From the NCBI GenBank assembly GCA_021613335.1, contig JAJTWR010000067.1, positions 1,757,501 through 1,821,500 on the forward strand: DNA of 64,000 nt. The letters run 5' to 3'. Within the stretch, counting starts at the first letter, position 1. Each line of letters starts with the position of its first letter. The position numbers were made by a program, and so were the translations under genes. The notes below the pieces were generated by a model. It was not told the origin of the DNA. It made no database searches and was given only the letters and a program-made list of their open reading frames with translations. This DNA is from Whitmania pigra (lineage: Eukaryota; Annelida; Clitellata; Hirudinida; Haemopidae). Shown piece by piece: positions 10,801 to 58,439 of the stretch.

Positions 10801-13800
10801 TTTGAGTCCACTTCAGTAGCTCCAAGATTAGAAGTTCCAACATCTCCATTACTCTCAATGCCACTGTCACTATCACAGGAATTGGCATCACTGGCTATCT
10901 TTCCGGCTTCACCCTGCAGAACATCTTCACAAGTCCTTCTGCCACTCCGACGACTGACTGCCAGTGTAGAAGTGGTTTCTCCATCGACGGCAAAACGAAA
11001 CTGAAGTCCTGAATCGGTGGGCAAAGCCTTCGAGAACTCCTCGCTGCTTTTCTGACATGCTTCTACAGCTATCTTTATCCTCAACTCGTCGGCAATAAGC
11101 AGGTAATTGATGCGGTAGAGTATGGTCGGGATGCAGACCGCCTTCTGCCACAAAGAGGCAGGGAAAGGATGGACGTAGCACAACTCCGGCACTAGGATCT
11201 GCTTCTGTTGGAGCGATTCCCTCTTGGCTCGACGGTTCTCGACGCTCGTTATCGGCAGGGCAACGCCCTTTTGATTCACGTATCGTGGGGTCAGCAGGTT
11301 CAGTCGAGCAGATGTGTGGTCCACGTCCAACAGAGGCTGATTCTCGTCGGTAGTCATCAACCCATACTTGGAGGCGTAGTAATGCCGAAATGTTTCGTAT
11401 AGTTCAGGGGACGGAAAAGGGCTCGATAGGGAAAGGTCGCGTCTGATTTCGGCCACATAAAAGTACTGAGGTTGGTCGACGTTCCTGTACGAAGGTGTCA
11501 CAACAGCATCTGCAAAGAGCTTCTCGTCAAAACAAAACTTCTTCTTTTGAACGTCAAAACAAAACTTCTTCTTTTGAACGTCAAAACAAAACTTCTTGTT
11601 TTGAACGTCCAAACAAACTCTCGACTTGGTTCCGATCATTTTACTTGCCACTGGCTCAGCCTTAACCTTCTGAACTTCCTTTGCCAGTGACTGAGTTGGG
11701 GAGTTATTGGAAGCACGATGAGTTTCAAGGGTAGAGGGCTCGACATGGGCATCATCATTAGTCACCCACGTCTTGCTTACCCCATTTTTAAGATCCAACT
11801 CTCCCCAACCATTGACAGACTTGGTGTCATTTTCAGAATCACCTTTTTTATCTGAATCTTGGGCGAGCTCTTTCCCTTCATTATCTGTTTCGCCGCAGTT
11901 CGGATCGGCCGAGGTAGACTTGGATTTGGAAGCGGTTCTTGAGGTGTATGACGGTTTGTACCTGCTGCCTGATGTAGGTGGGGGGTGTGTTTCCACTTTT
12001 TGAATGAAAGGCCAGTCGATGACAATCTTGTCATTGTCGCCTGATAAATGTTTAATTGGTTTGTAAATTCAAGAGATAAAAAGTTAAAAGTTAAAAAATA
12101 GAATGTTATCATCATTGACATCTTTGCTGCCACAATCATCATCATAATCACTGCTTCAATCAACCTCACCTCTGCTTATTGGTATAATTATGCAGCCTGA
12201 TTCGGCCATGTCGGGACTGAAGTGCATCGGTGACTTCTCCAACTTAAGTACCTATTTTATTATTATGCAGGATGTTATCATCGTCATTATTTCTACTAAT
12301 AACAAAATAAAAAACAAAAGTGCAATTTCGCTAAACAAGAATTACAAACTCCAACCTGAGAAAATAGAAACCTATGGAACGTCTGAAGCCTGCTCAGTTC
12401 CAATCGGTCGAGAACGATGTCGGAGGTCACGAGTTCGACCTCGACAGTGACCTCGCCTGACCTAGTAAAAACAGGAAAATGAGGTACCTGTAATGGAAAG
12501 TGGATTAATTATCGATCTAATCTAATTCATAAATAAATCAAATTCAACTTAATGTTGCACTTACTCGTTGCAAAGAATTAGGGGACAGGAGACCAAATCC
12601 CCTCGAGGTAGTTTCTGGTGCACTGATGGCCCGCCCTCTGGTATTCTGCTCCTCAGTGATTGGTCCGGTTAATGTCATGCAGAAGGCATAGAAGTATGCT
12701 GGTTGGTTGGCTTGGAGAGATCCTTGGAGGGAAACAGCCACTCGTTTCTTGTAATATTGCTTCCTCTTTGTTGAGCCTGGTCTAGCCTGTGAGGTAAAGC
12801 AGATACTGTCAACTACTGACTATTGAATCAACAAACCATTGTTATTAAAATTCAAAATCCTTAATAATAACAATAACAATAATAATAATAATAATAATAA
12901 CAATAATTTCATAAGCTTACTTAAGTCCTAAAATATTAAATGAGTTTCCAGTAACAAATTAAATAAATATTTAATAAACCATAATAATTTGTCAAAATAT
13001 CTACCACTTGTCCTTGCCCTCCAATTGGCTCCTCCCACTCCATGTCATCTTCGTCATCATCGTCCTTCCTCATGGGATGGTAATCTTTGGAAACTGGCTG
13101 GAGATTATCATCCAGCTCTCCTGATTGGTGCAGAACTTTGCACATCTCGAGAGCGACTGCCATCTTCGCCAATTGAATGCTCTGCATCGGAGGACCCTGT
13201 GTTAATATGCAGAAGGTGCAGAAAGTGATCCGACCCAGTGGTGGAAATCATCGTGGTGATGATTGACAGATTGCTGATAATGTTAATTTCATCCAACCAA
13301 CCGTTATGACTCGCTTGATCGGGGAGTTGATTGGCAGTTTGAGTGATGCCCTAAACATTTTGGCCCCTACCTCATCACTTTGTGTGACTTCAATGGAGCA
13401 TTTAGGGGCAAGGTGGGTGAATGTGTCGCTGGGAAGTTTGGCACAATATCTAAGGAGATAAAAGTTCTCACCATCAATATAATAATTTTTTATTAAACAA
13501 ATAATAATAATAATAATAACAATAATTAGTCAGGATAATGCTGTCATAAATTTAATAAGAAATTTAAATGGCAAATAATTTTTATCAACAATTCTTGTAA
13601 TGCAAATACTGTCAAGCTCGGCCAATAAAACTGATCAACAACAAAAAGTATATTCCCAGTTATGTCTGACATCAGCTCCACTCACCTGTTTATAGTTTTG
13701 ATGGCGGTTGTCATGGTTACGGTGGCAGATTCTTCGGCAGAGGGATCGGCCCGATAAGGGGGTTGGGAACTGTCGGCCGTGGAGGGATCGGGCAGGGCAT

Positions 13801-15967
13801 GAACTGAATGAAGTTTCTGTTGGTGTCGACATCTGTTGAAAAGGATCTGAAAGAATAAATTGAATTTGTCTGTATTTGTTCACTGCACTGAGGATGATTA
13901 TGGATGGAATTATTAAAATTTTAAAAAATGCCTACCTCAGAACAACGTAAACAACTCATTTTAGTAATTAATGCTAATTATACTTCAACTGTTATCATTA
14001 AATAACAGTTATTTTATCATCATCATCATCACCACCACCATCATTGTCGTGACGTCATCACCATCATAAACCAGTTACAAGCACAAATGGTCCATGAAAT
14101 CAGCAATGTCAACCTTCTCAATGCCCTTGAAGGCGCAGAAATTCCTCTCGAACTCATCTCGATAGTTTGGGTCAACCAGGTGGACGAACTTTGCCTGATG
14201 CGACCTTGCTTTTGCCTGGCGGGTCAATGACAATGTTATCGAATGCCGACCAATGTTTAAGTGGTAATTATTTAGCTCAACAGTTGATGTAGTTATATAT
14301 ATAGCTCAATAATTATATAATAATTCTGTAATATACAACTTAATAATTAAATAATTATAAATAGAAATAATTTATACAATAAATAATTTTAGTTATAGTA
14401 GCACCCCCCAATCTTGTTATCCATCACCAAGGTGAAGATGCAGAATACCCACCTTTGACTGGACGTAAGACTTGTAGGTTGTTGATGGGGTGAACCTGAT
14501 GACCAGGTTGCACCTCGGGAGTTCAATGCCCCCTTCGAGTGCTGCCGTGGAGACAAGAAGGTTGAGCTCTTTAGTTCTGAACTTCCTCATCACCTCTTCC
14601 TGTCTTTGGATCTCGGTGCCATTGGCCTAAAATGAAAAAAACTTTTGTAAGCAAATTCCAAAATCTCTGCATCCAAACAGGTGATGTCCATTTGGAATGA
14701 AGCAATAATAATAATAATAATAACAATAATAATGATTATAATGATGATGACGATGACAATGATAACAGTAAATGGGATGCATTCAATCATAAATAAATTA
14801 ATACTGTGGATATCCGACAACATCCATCGCAAACCATTAAGATAGCTTAACACATTTTTGCATATGAACAAATGCATAATGTAGCCAGTCAAATTGAGGT
14901 GGATGACCAATCAAAGCAAAGGAAACATGAAGGTAACCAATTACTTACGTCCGCCCCAGTGGCTGTCTGGCAGGCAGTGGCAACGTAGTGACTACGGACG
15001 AAGTAAAGATCAACATCCCAGTTGCAAAGCTCCACAATGAGCTTGTTGAGCGCATAAGCCACGTGCTTCCTCTCCACAAAGACGAGGCACTGCATTTCCT
15101 CTTCATCCTGCTCCGGTACCTGGAAAACAAATTCAAATTTCACCATAAGCAGCATCACAACCACCACCATCAGCAGCATCAACAACATCATTATTATTGT
15201 TATCATCGCTCCTGATGCTGAAGTCATAAACTCCATATCCGTAATAAATGGAAAATAATCAGTGAACATAATGATATTGTGCAGCATCATAAATGATAAT
15301 GACCATGGAACTTACGCCGTCTTTCCGGAAAACGACGCACCCCATGGCAGCCTGGGCTCGCCCTCCCCTCGACCATGCCTCGTGACTGACCACTCCATCT
15401 TCTTCGTCATCGGATCCTACATTAGGCGCCTATGACCAATTGAAATCAGATGATGATCATGACACGTCAGATTAATACTCTTTCAGAAATTAACAAATTT
15501 TTTTAAAGTAATCATAAACTAGATCAAACTGAAATCCTCACCTGATTGGTTGTCGTGGCCGAGGTCATTTCATCGTCACTGGCGACATTGCCCGTGAAGT
15601 CGTTGTCGTAGTTGCCAGGAACGATGGTGAAGCTATCATCTGGTTTTTGACGATGGAGGACTTCTATGAGGGCCACAACCCTTGAACTTGTCAAGGCCAT
15701 GAACTCCTCCAAGGTATTGACCTAGTAATAATAGCAACCAATTTGTGGTATTTACGGAGAGTTATCAGAATCTGCTTAATAATGTTATAAAAAAAATAAA
15801 AAATATATTATCAGTATATATTACATCCTCATATTGTAGCTTTAAATAATAGTAATAATGATAATAAGAACTTTGTACAGTAGAAGATTAGCAGATAACC
15901 TGATACCCAACGACTATAAAAACAAATAATAATAACAATAATAGTAATAATGATGATGATGATGATG

Positions 15968-16000
<33 letters not shown>

Positions 16001-18126
16001 GTAATAATAATAATAACAATAGTAGTAGTAACAACAACAGTAGTTCTAAATTAAAGTAGCAACAAGACAATAGCAATAAAAGGCACACACTAACATTTTT
16101 ATCAAAGTAGTCATCCACCATCTTGTTGATGAACCACAGGGACGTGGCCGCAAGCGTCAGCAACCTCTTCACATCCTCGTCTTCTTCGCAACTCTCCAGT
16201 TTGCGCAGCTGCTTGGTAAAGGCTTTAGAGACGGCAGAGGCACACCACGGTCCAAGCTCGTGCAATATGTGCCGACATTCGTTAAGGGCAACCTTTGCAC
16301 TGTGGAACGGGTCCTTCGTTCCGCCCTCCCGTGGACAAACGGGGTAGTTGTCGACGAACTCGATGATGCACGACAGCTCCTCTTCCACGGTCTCGACGAG
16401 GCCGGTCTCGTCGAAGAATTCATCGCAGTAAACGATCAGCTCTTTCGGCTTTTGTCGGAGTCCCTCGGCAATCAGCAGCTCCAATTTCTGAGTTTGAGAC
16501 ACCTTCGGGTCCAATATGTCCGGATATCCATCTTCACGGATCAGCTTTACTTCCGACTTTCCATCGGACGTAAAGATTCCGCTCGTCTCGAGGGGGTACG
16601 AGCATTGGGAACCTATCAGACCCATGGAAGGCACGAGCTCAGGTGCCACCTCTGCCCTGGCCTGGAATATTGACTCCAGGGTGGTGACGAGAGTTTGCAA
16701 TTCCAGTGGGTTCCAGCACTGCTCGTCGAGGATGGAGGAAGTCACTGCGAGGATTCTCGGCATGTCTGTCGCACCCGGGAGAGGATCTATGGAATAATAT
16801 GAGAAAAAAATTCACTCAAATGCAGGAATAAAGAAAGAGAATGGCATAGTTTTTAATTCGACTACAATAAAAGTAGAAGGATAAATGAAAAAAATGTGGG
16901 AAATAACAACAACAGTAACAAAAATAAGCAGCACCATTGATTAAAACTAAACTGCCTTAACACAGCAAAAAAAAAAAATGTAAACAAAGATTAAACAATA
17001 CTGCAATGACTGGTACAAGGCAGACGATAACGACACCTGCCGGACACTCACCACAAAGTCTCTTGGCAATGGACAGGTAGCGACTTCCCTTATCTATGGC
17101 AAAGTGGCACTCATCAAAGACTGCCACTTCGATTTCAGCAGGGGTCAGGAGACCACCATCCAACAGGGCGCAGGTGTCGACTGCCGTAGCCACGACCACT
17201 TGGCACCCCTCGTGCAAAGGTATGGAGGACTCCCTGAAGCTGTTGACTCGAAATGTTGAGTGGATGGCAATGCACTTGGCAATCACTCCAACCTGGTAAT
17301 CTGACGACAAAGTGATTAACAATATTATTAATAATAATAATTATATTAGCGCTTAATAATAGACTTGAGACCATTTTTACCAACAGACAGCTGACATCAC
17401 CATTTCCAAACCATGAACACCACCACATTACACTACAGCTCATCATCACCATTGTCACCAATTGTTACTCACCAGAACTTGCCACAAACAAGGCTACTTT
17501 TCCATGCGAGGTCTGCAACTTGCCTAACCGGTGTGCGAGTCTCTTGAGCAACGAGACGAACAGAAAATGCTTTCCAGAATCGTTGACAAGACATGCGATC
17601 GTGTTTTCCCTGAGTATCGTCTCCAGCAACTCCACCTGGAACGATTAATTTAAGTGATGTAAATAAATTACAACTCGATAAAGTCATTCTTTGTGTTACT
17701 AAACAGTCAGGATGCAAGTCATGATGCAAGTGGCAGCCATGACCACTTGAGGATCAAGATCAGTCTCAAGTCCACCGGGTACTAAAAATGTTTGAATAGA
17801 AAAGCCAAGAGAACACCAATTAAACCATCGCCATTTTGAATTCATGGAGTCACCATCACATTGCTAAAAATTTTCTGGAACCCGTCCCATTCATCCATGA
17901 CCATTACCATTTCGAAAATGGCAGGATATTACTGCACTATTTTCATAATCAGCTTTTTAACATTAGTTGTTAAAACATTAAAAAAACACATCAAAGTTAC
18001 CAAAAATAATTTTGGAGTAAATATGTGACAGTGGACATTATCCAAGCGTGACGGCCTTGTTACTGCCGCTTGGGTTTTGAAGGACTCAACCATCTTCGAT
18101 TTCTTTACGTGAGCTTCAAATTGCAT
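7851..18126 (-). CDS. Endoribonuclease Dicer
   Basis: Twenty-two exons join in phase to about 2023 residues: 18126-18001, 17635-17473, 17300-17052, 16786-16095, 15721-15542, 15429-15316, 15119-14949, 14626-14453, 14215-14114, 13846-13686, 13449-13302, 13196-13008, 12786-12565, 12487-12356, 12242-12170, 12040-10440, 10308-9688, 9528-9320, 9142-8994, 8778-8603, 8356-8100, 8013-7851. Dicer cuts long dsRNA and pre-miRNA into ~22-nt guides for Argonaute. Domains in order: helicase (DECH at ~159-162; C-terminal part to ~660), DUF283 (~660-800), platform (FTRSGEVT at ~895), PAZ (~1135-1260, with [11 protein letters not shown] and [18 protein letters not shown]), RNase IIIa ([12 protein letters not shown]; later [16 protein letters not shown]), RNase IIIb ([33 protein letters not shown]) and a dsRBD (~1970-2023). 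Both RNase III centres keep their acidic residues. The Walker A region reads [10 protein letters not shown] instead of CLNTGSGKTF. A Ser/Asp-rich insert lies inside RNase IIIa. One Dicer gene is visible; whether the genome has others is unknown. Confidence 0.97.
11526..11622 (-). repeat. 27-bp in-frame tandem repeat in the Dicer coding sequence
   Basis: Three near-identical 27-bp units (11526-11552, 11553-11579, 11580-11606) plus a partial fourth encode repeats of a nonapeptide, KKKFCFDVQ, immediately before the PAZ domain. The first and second units (plus-strand order) are identical at the nucleotide level and the third differs at one base, implying recent duplication. The copy nearest the PAZ domain, [16 protein letters not shown], corresponds to a segment conserved in other Dicers, so the others are extra. 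Confidence 0.9.
15925..16042. repeat. AAT/GAT/AGT trinucleotide microsatellite in a Dicer intron
   Basis: A run of AAT, GAT and AGT triplets lies in the intron between exons 16786-16095 and 15721-15542. Read on the minus strand it produces a long poly-Leu/Ser open frame fused to the real exon, but a good donor (GTTAGT) ends the exon at 16095 before the repeat. Confidence 0.85.
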
Positions 18127-19260
18127 TGAGGATAGTTAAATTATAAGGATTTGTGCGACCCGCGAATGAATACAGGAAACAGCAGAATACGACTTAAAAT
18201 CTTTCAAGTAATAACTAAAGCTTCATTAAGACATTATTACTGAATTATTAACCGAAGACTGGAGCCGAGAGTTGGTGGGTGTCGGTGATGTAACATCAAA
18301 AGTTAAACTGACTGTTTCCGAAAAATTGAATTGTTACAAAGTTACAAAGTGGCAACTCGGGTTTTGGACACTAAAAATCTTGGGAAGACTTCTAAAAATG
18401 TTCAAAATGTGGCCAGCGAATAAGCACAATAACCAATACAATACGGGCATTAGAAAAGATGAAAGTGAACGGAGATAATTAAAAATTCATAGGTGCGATT
18501 ATTTTTAATTGACAATAATTTTAAATTATTTTCACCAAGATACACGATATAGCTCTAAATTTAAATATAAAATTACACATGCTTTGTATTGCATTCTCCA
18601 ACAGTAGTAACATCCAACGTCAGGAAAACGGCGACAGCCTAATCTAGGTCCCCGCCGCTCCCCGGCCACGAACCTAAACGACCCACCCCCGTATCGACCA
18701 TAGCCTACCCGGTCTCGACTATGAACACACGAGAAGCCTAATTGACACAATGAGAAAATTAGTAAAGTTTCTTTAATTGAACAAGTTTTGAAAAACGAAA
18801 TGAATAAGAAAATAAATCTCCAATTCCATCAAATGCCACCCTTACAAGTCAAATAAAGTGACATGAAAATTTCATAAGATTTAATAATAGCATCAATAAA
18901 GAGGCAACTATAATGGAAAACTGGCCAATGATAACAAAGATCAGGCCCGGGGAAACTGGAATGCACAATGCATGTAAAGTTATTAATGGTCAGCATTATA
19001 TTCACAAGCATGCAGACTGACATCAACATTAAAACACATGTAGGAACACATATTGTCAAGAAGAGAATGTCATCAAGTCTCAATTTGATTAAACCAAATG
19101 AAATTCAAAACGTTAATCTCAAAAACTGATCCCCAATTAGTAAGTAGGAATGCATGAACCACCCACGACGGAATCATTGGTACAGCAGCATAATAAATCA
19201 CTGATTAACTGCATGATATAAATAATTAAAATGAACATTAATAAACAAAATCATGAACGA
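18127..19260. other. Gap between Dicer (5' end) and the STK16-like kinase (3' end)
   Basis: Both flanking genes are on the minus strand, so this stretch should hold the kinase 3'UTR (high side) and the Dicer promoter/5'UTR (low side). Short open frames here (for example around 18272-18478 and 18532-18750) resemble nothing recognisable and lack supporting splice structure. No repeat or RNA gene was seen. Confidence 0.45.
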
Positions 19261-21222
19261 TCACAGCATCCCAAGGTCCGGTTTGATTCGTGTGACTTCC
19301 TGCATGACGAGACCGACCGACGGCCTATCTTTCGGATCCACCTTTAGCATCATCATCACCACCCCTAAGAGGCTTTGTGAGAACCTGGTATCACAAATAA
19401 GTGAAATAAATTAACTCCCAACAATTAATGGACTGCAATTTCTAATTCTGAAAAATATAACTGTGGCCGTGTTTAAAATTTCCGCATAAAATTAATATAA
19501 AAATTATCAATTTGTCAGACAGACCGATGATGCTCAGGAATTTTGACCTTTCCAGCCATGACGGCAAGTGCGACACTGTCACCTCTCTGGTAAACTCCAT
19601 CAAAAGGTGATTCGTGGAAACACATAGCATACAGAGTGCACCCAAGAGACTAAAAAAATGATGTGAGAGGTACAGATGATTTATTATATATATTATTAAT
19701 ATATAAAAGATTGTAGACATCATCACTAGCCATCCGTAAATGGAGCCTGCCAATCAATCTTATGAACAAAATATCATGTCGTTGAAGTGCGAACACCACT
19801 CACCCAAACATCAACTTTCTCGTCAATTACAGCATCGCTTTCCACCTGGAACAATTCAGGAGCCCTGTAAGGCATGCTGCATTTTTCTGCTGCAAAATCC
19901 TTAAAAACCAAAGTACAAATGCATCAGATATAAAATCTATTACAAATCTAAGAACGTCTTATAACTGCAATGATATAGTAACAACTGAATAAAGAATGAC
20001 AATAATTATCAAAATCATATTCTTTCACATTGTAACTTTAAATTCATTGCCCAATCTTCACTCACCTGCATCCGTCGTGCCTCCGACGAATTGGTAATGA
20101 CGCACCTGGCCGGCCCCATCGATCCAAAATCAACCAGAACCGGAATCTCTTGGAACGATTCGCTCATATGGAACATGACATTGTGAGGCTTGACATCTCT
20201 AAATTACATCAATTTTGATGTTGTCATTGCCAACTGTTATGAACATCACGTCCGTTATTGTAATAAACATCATCTTCATTAGAATGAATATTCTACAATC
20301 AGCCTAATAACAATTGCAGACCTACAAAGTCACACCTGTGGGCAATGTTGATCGGCTGGTGATTGTGCAGATGCTGAAGGCCACTGCATATCCCATAAAG
20401 GAGGTCCAATATTCGGTCCTCGTTCATGCACCTGGAGGACATTTTCAACCTTTCCAACTCCTCAGCAACGGAACCCCTCTGATGCAAACAAAGCATTGGC
20501 ATTGCTATTAATTTTAATGGTGTTATGTAATTAGGACTCTGATTACACTGAGATGCTCCAAAATAATTTGGAACAAAGTTATTGCCTATTTAAATTAGTA
20601 ATTAGACTAGTAAATTACAGGTATTACAATTACAAAACATTCATCAATTTTCATTTCTACAAATTCAATCTTCTTACATTTAATAATTTTATAAATATAA
20701 TATCATATTTTTACAATCTTACATTTTTAAATTACTTAATCACCATGCCTTGTAATACGGCATCACAATCAGGACATCGTTGGCGAGTCCTGAGGAGTGA
20801 TTGTCGAAGTTAGCCTGAGCACTTTGGCTCCTGGATGGCACAACTCCATGTCCCTCAGAGGGGACAAGGTTTGGATGCTTGAACTCCCTCATGTAGGTGG
20901 CTTCTTTTAGAGCCTCCCTTTCATCATCTATAGAATGGCAGGTAATTCTCTTCAAAGCATAGAACTTCCTGGTGTATTTGTCTTCGACGAGGTCGATCGT
21001 AGCAAATCCGCTAATGTAGAAAAATCATGAAAAAAGAATAATTTACTTTAAATAAGTTAATTCATAAACAACAAGCAAAACACGTAGATGTAGGCATCAT
21101 TCATGTAAAATGACCTACCCTTCCCCTAATCTTTCTCTGACGATAAACTTCATTTCGCCAATTGAGACAGACTCGCCTCCACATAGGCAATTAAGAGATT
21201 TGACGGTTTCCCAAAAGCTCAT
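19261..21222 (-). CDS. STK16-like Ser/Thr protein kinase (NAK family)
   Basis: Seven exons (21222-21119, 21010-20749, 20478-20336, 20198-20066, 19899-19804, 19649-19525, 19384-19261) join in phase to 328 residues; human STK16 has 305. Visible kinase parts are the Gly loop LGEGGFATIDLVE (~32-44), catalytic Lys in FYALKRI, HRDVKPHN (169-176), VLVDFGSMG (DFG at 193-195), SMPYRAPELF, VDVWSLGCTLYAMCF, and a C-lobe ending in DPKDRPSV. The GEGGFA loop, ALKRI and FGSMG signatures are typical of STK16/MPSK1, a Golgi/membrane-associated kinase implicated in secretion and TGF-beta responses. The mammalian N-terminus is lipidated (Gly2, Cys6, Cys8). Here Gly2 is missing, but a CxC pair (NCLCGG, residues 11-16) could still be palmitoylated. 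The exon 2/3 junction matches the family (YYKRGSVAEELERL) only if the intron uses a GC donor at 20748-20747; a GT donor five bases further also keeps the frame but gives a different junction. Confidence 0.95.
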
Positions 21223-23252
21223 GACTTGATTGTAATATTTCAGTTAAAAGAATAAAGAGCACTTAAACAGCAAATCAGCTAGTCCATGTAGCGGCTCAAG
21301 AGGAAACCTGATGTCAACAACCTCTTAATCGCTCAGTAAAATTTCACTTTCGCCGGTTTACTCACGAAAATTCTGGCTAAGAGTATTTTCATAATAATAT
21401 TTAGAGTTAAAGTTTGCGAGACAAGACATTTCTAAACATTGCGTTTTAGTTCAAATAAAGTTAAAGATTCTCAGAAATGAAAGCCAACAAGTCACAATTT
21501 GTTATTTCTAATAAAACTAGTCCGAAAAAATGTACACATGGCCAACTGTATGAATATCAACCACGACTTGAAATCGGCCGAGGTTTATCAGGGAAATGTC
21601 TTAAATCATGTACAGGGACGTAACTTCAGCTTTTTACAAGGGAAGGGGGAGAAGGGAGATGACCTTTTTTATGTCTAGTCTAAGATCAGGGAGAGTTCCC
21701 TCTGTCCCCTCCCCCACATTACCATAATTTTATGGATTCAGGCGTGGAACAGACGTTCGCATTTTTAAAAAGTGTCAAAACTTCTTTTGTATGATTTGCG
21801 ACAAACAGAAAATAGAAAAACTTCAAGTAATTAAAGGTCAGAATGATCATACAGCAGATGCAAAAGCTAGGGGTTAGCTTGTAAACATTCGACGCTGGAA
21901 GTTTGCGACAGTCTGACCAGCATGGATGAAATCCTGTCAGCTGTGCACTGCCTATCACAAAAACTACAAAACAACAGCCTTGACTGTGTGGCAGCAAGTG
22001 GTCTAATGTAAGCAACAAAAACGCTTTAACCTAACTGAAAAGTCGGAAATACTTAAAGAGGCAGATAAACTGAGCAATGTAATAGGTTTAGCTGCTCATA
22101 ATAAAAAACCATTACGTATTATTTCTGGTAATTCCAGGCTGGATACATACTTTCTGCTTTCATCAACAGGGCAGAGTCATCCAACTACAGAGTGCCTAAG
22201 TAAATCTGTTAAAATTGACGCTTTCTGTGCAACAATAGAAAAGATGTTGAATGAATTCGACAAGCAATTCAGCGACAACTGAAGTTGTGCTAAAGGGGGG
22301 TGCAAAAGTAGATATATAGTAGTGTCACATCAATGAAATGCGGCTAAAAAACCTGTTTGTATTTTAAACCAGAATTCATTAAATGCAGGGCGTTAACATA
22401 GTTTAGATTTCCACAGTACAGCCTTCCTAAAAGATAAGATATGAGTAATATTCTGTGCAGTTGATAGACAGGAAGGGGACAGAAGCATTTATTTGCGAAA
22501 TTACCCTTTATTTATAGATTAGGTGGCAGTGTTAGTGCCTCAAAACAACAGCAACTTTTCTTAGTGAGAAAAAAAGACAAATACCAATAAATTTCCACAT
22601 TGTTTTTATTGTAACGCTATGATGGTTTTTATTTTTTTATAATGCTGGCCAGATGAGGATGGATTGATAAGACCATAAGAATCTCGTACATATGGTTGAT
22701 TCCACTGTTGAGCAATAGAATTTTTTTTAATTATATAATTTTTTGACATTTTAAAACGACAAGTAAAAAAAAATCGTTGCTCGCGAATTTGTGACTATGC
22801 AATCGCGCTTCAGTTAAGCTTCGGTCCGATTTTGTCAGTAATTTGTATCGAATACGTTGTTCAGTACTCTCGCTTCTAAATTTTAGAAGAGCCTTTGAGT
22901 TGAAGCATTTGTTTCGGCTTGCAATTAGGATTTACTAACAGCAAGAAACTGGCCATTAATCGCTAGTGACGTGTTAAGCAGTCATTTGTTTGTACAAGGA
23001 ATACAGGTAAAAAGCTCTGCTAGTGGGAGATGTTGTCGCTACGTTTTACATAGGCTCGCGAATGCTTTAGGACATTTTAAAGATTGTTACTTCAGTATTG
23101 ATATGTATTTCTTTACTTTCGAATAATACGACAAACGTTTTCATTTAGTTTGTTTAGATCGTGGTTGTATCTATGAACGCTTCTTAACTTGCACATGTAA
23201 TTTACAGATGCTCGAGAAACTCCCGTAGTTATTCCATCCAGATCATATCACT
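21223..23252. other. Divergent intergenic region between the STK16-like kinase and neurobeachin
   Basis: About 2 kb between two start codons pointing away from each other. It should contain both promoters and 5'UTRs. A decayed hAT-like transposase fragment sits in the middle (21871-22282). The stretch from about 22750 to 23250 is the likely neurobeachin promoter/5'UTR. I could not place a TATA box or initiator with confidence. Confidence 0.5.
21871..22282 (+). pseudogene. Degenerate hAT-like (TTF-type/DUF4371) transposase fragment
   Basis: Two consecutive frames read like one eroded protein. The first (21871-22011) contains CDSLTSMDEILSAVHCLSQKL and ends at a stop. The second (22007-22282, other frame) contains LKEADKLSNVIGLAAHNKK, a spacer, then KSVKIDAFCATIEKMLNEFDKQF and a stop. 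The order of an 'ILSAVHLLSQKLQ'-type helix, an 'EA..LS..IGL' stretch and an 'I....DxxxxELxxxF'-type helix is what I associate with hAT-superfamily TTF-type zinc-finger transposases. The frameshift and stops make it non-functional. No terminal inverted repeats or target-site duplication were found. Family assignment is from pattern memory and is uncertain. Confidence 0.45.

Positions 23253-58439
<35,187 letters not shown>

Noticed and set aside
13635..13883. Minus-strand frame covering a Dicer exon
   Set aside because: It is a shifted frame; the correct frame gives the conserved [18 protein letters not shown] sequence across the next junction.
15888..16094. Long poly-Leu/Ser extension of a Dicer exon on the minus strand
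   Set aside because: It is a translation of AAT/GAT microsatellite beyond a good donor at 16095, and the next exon joins in phase without it.
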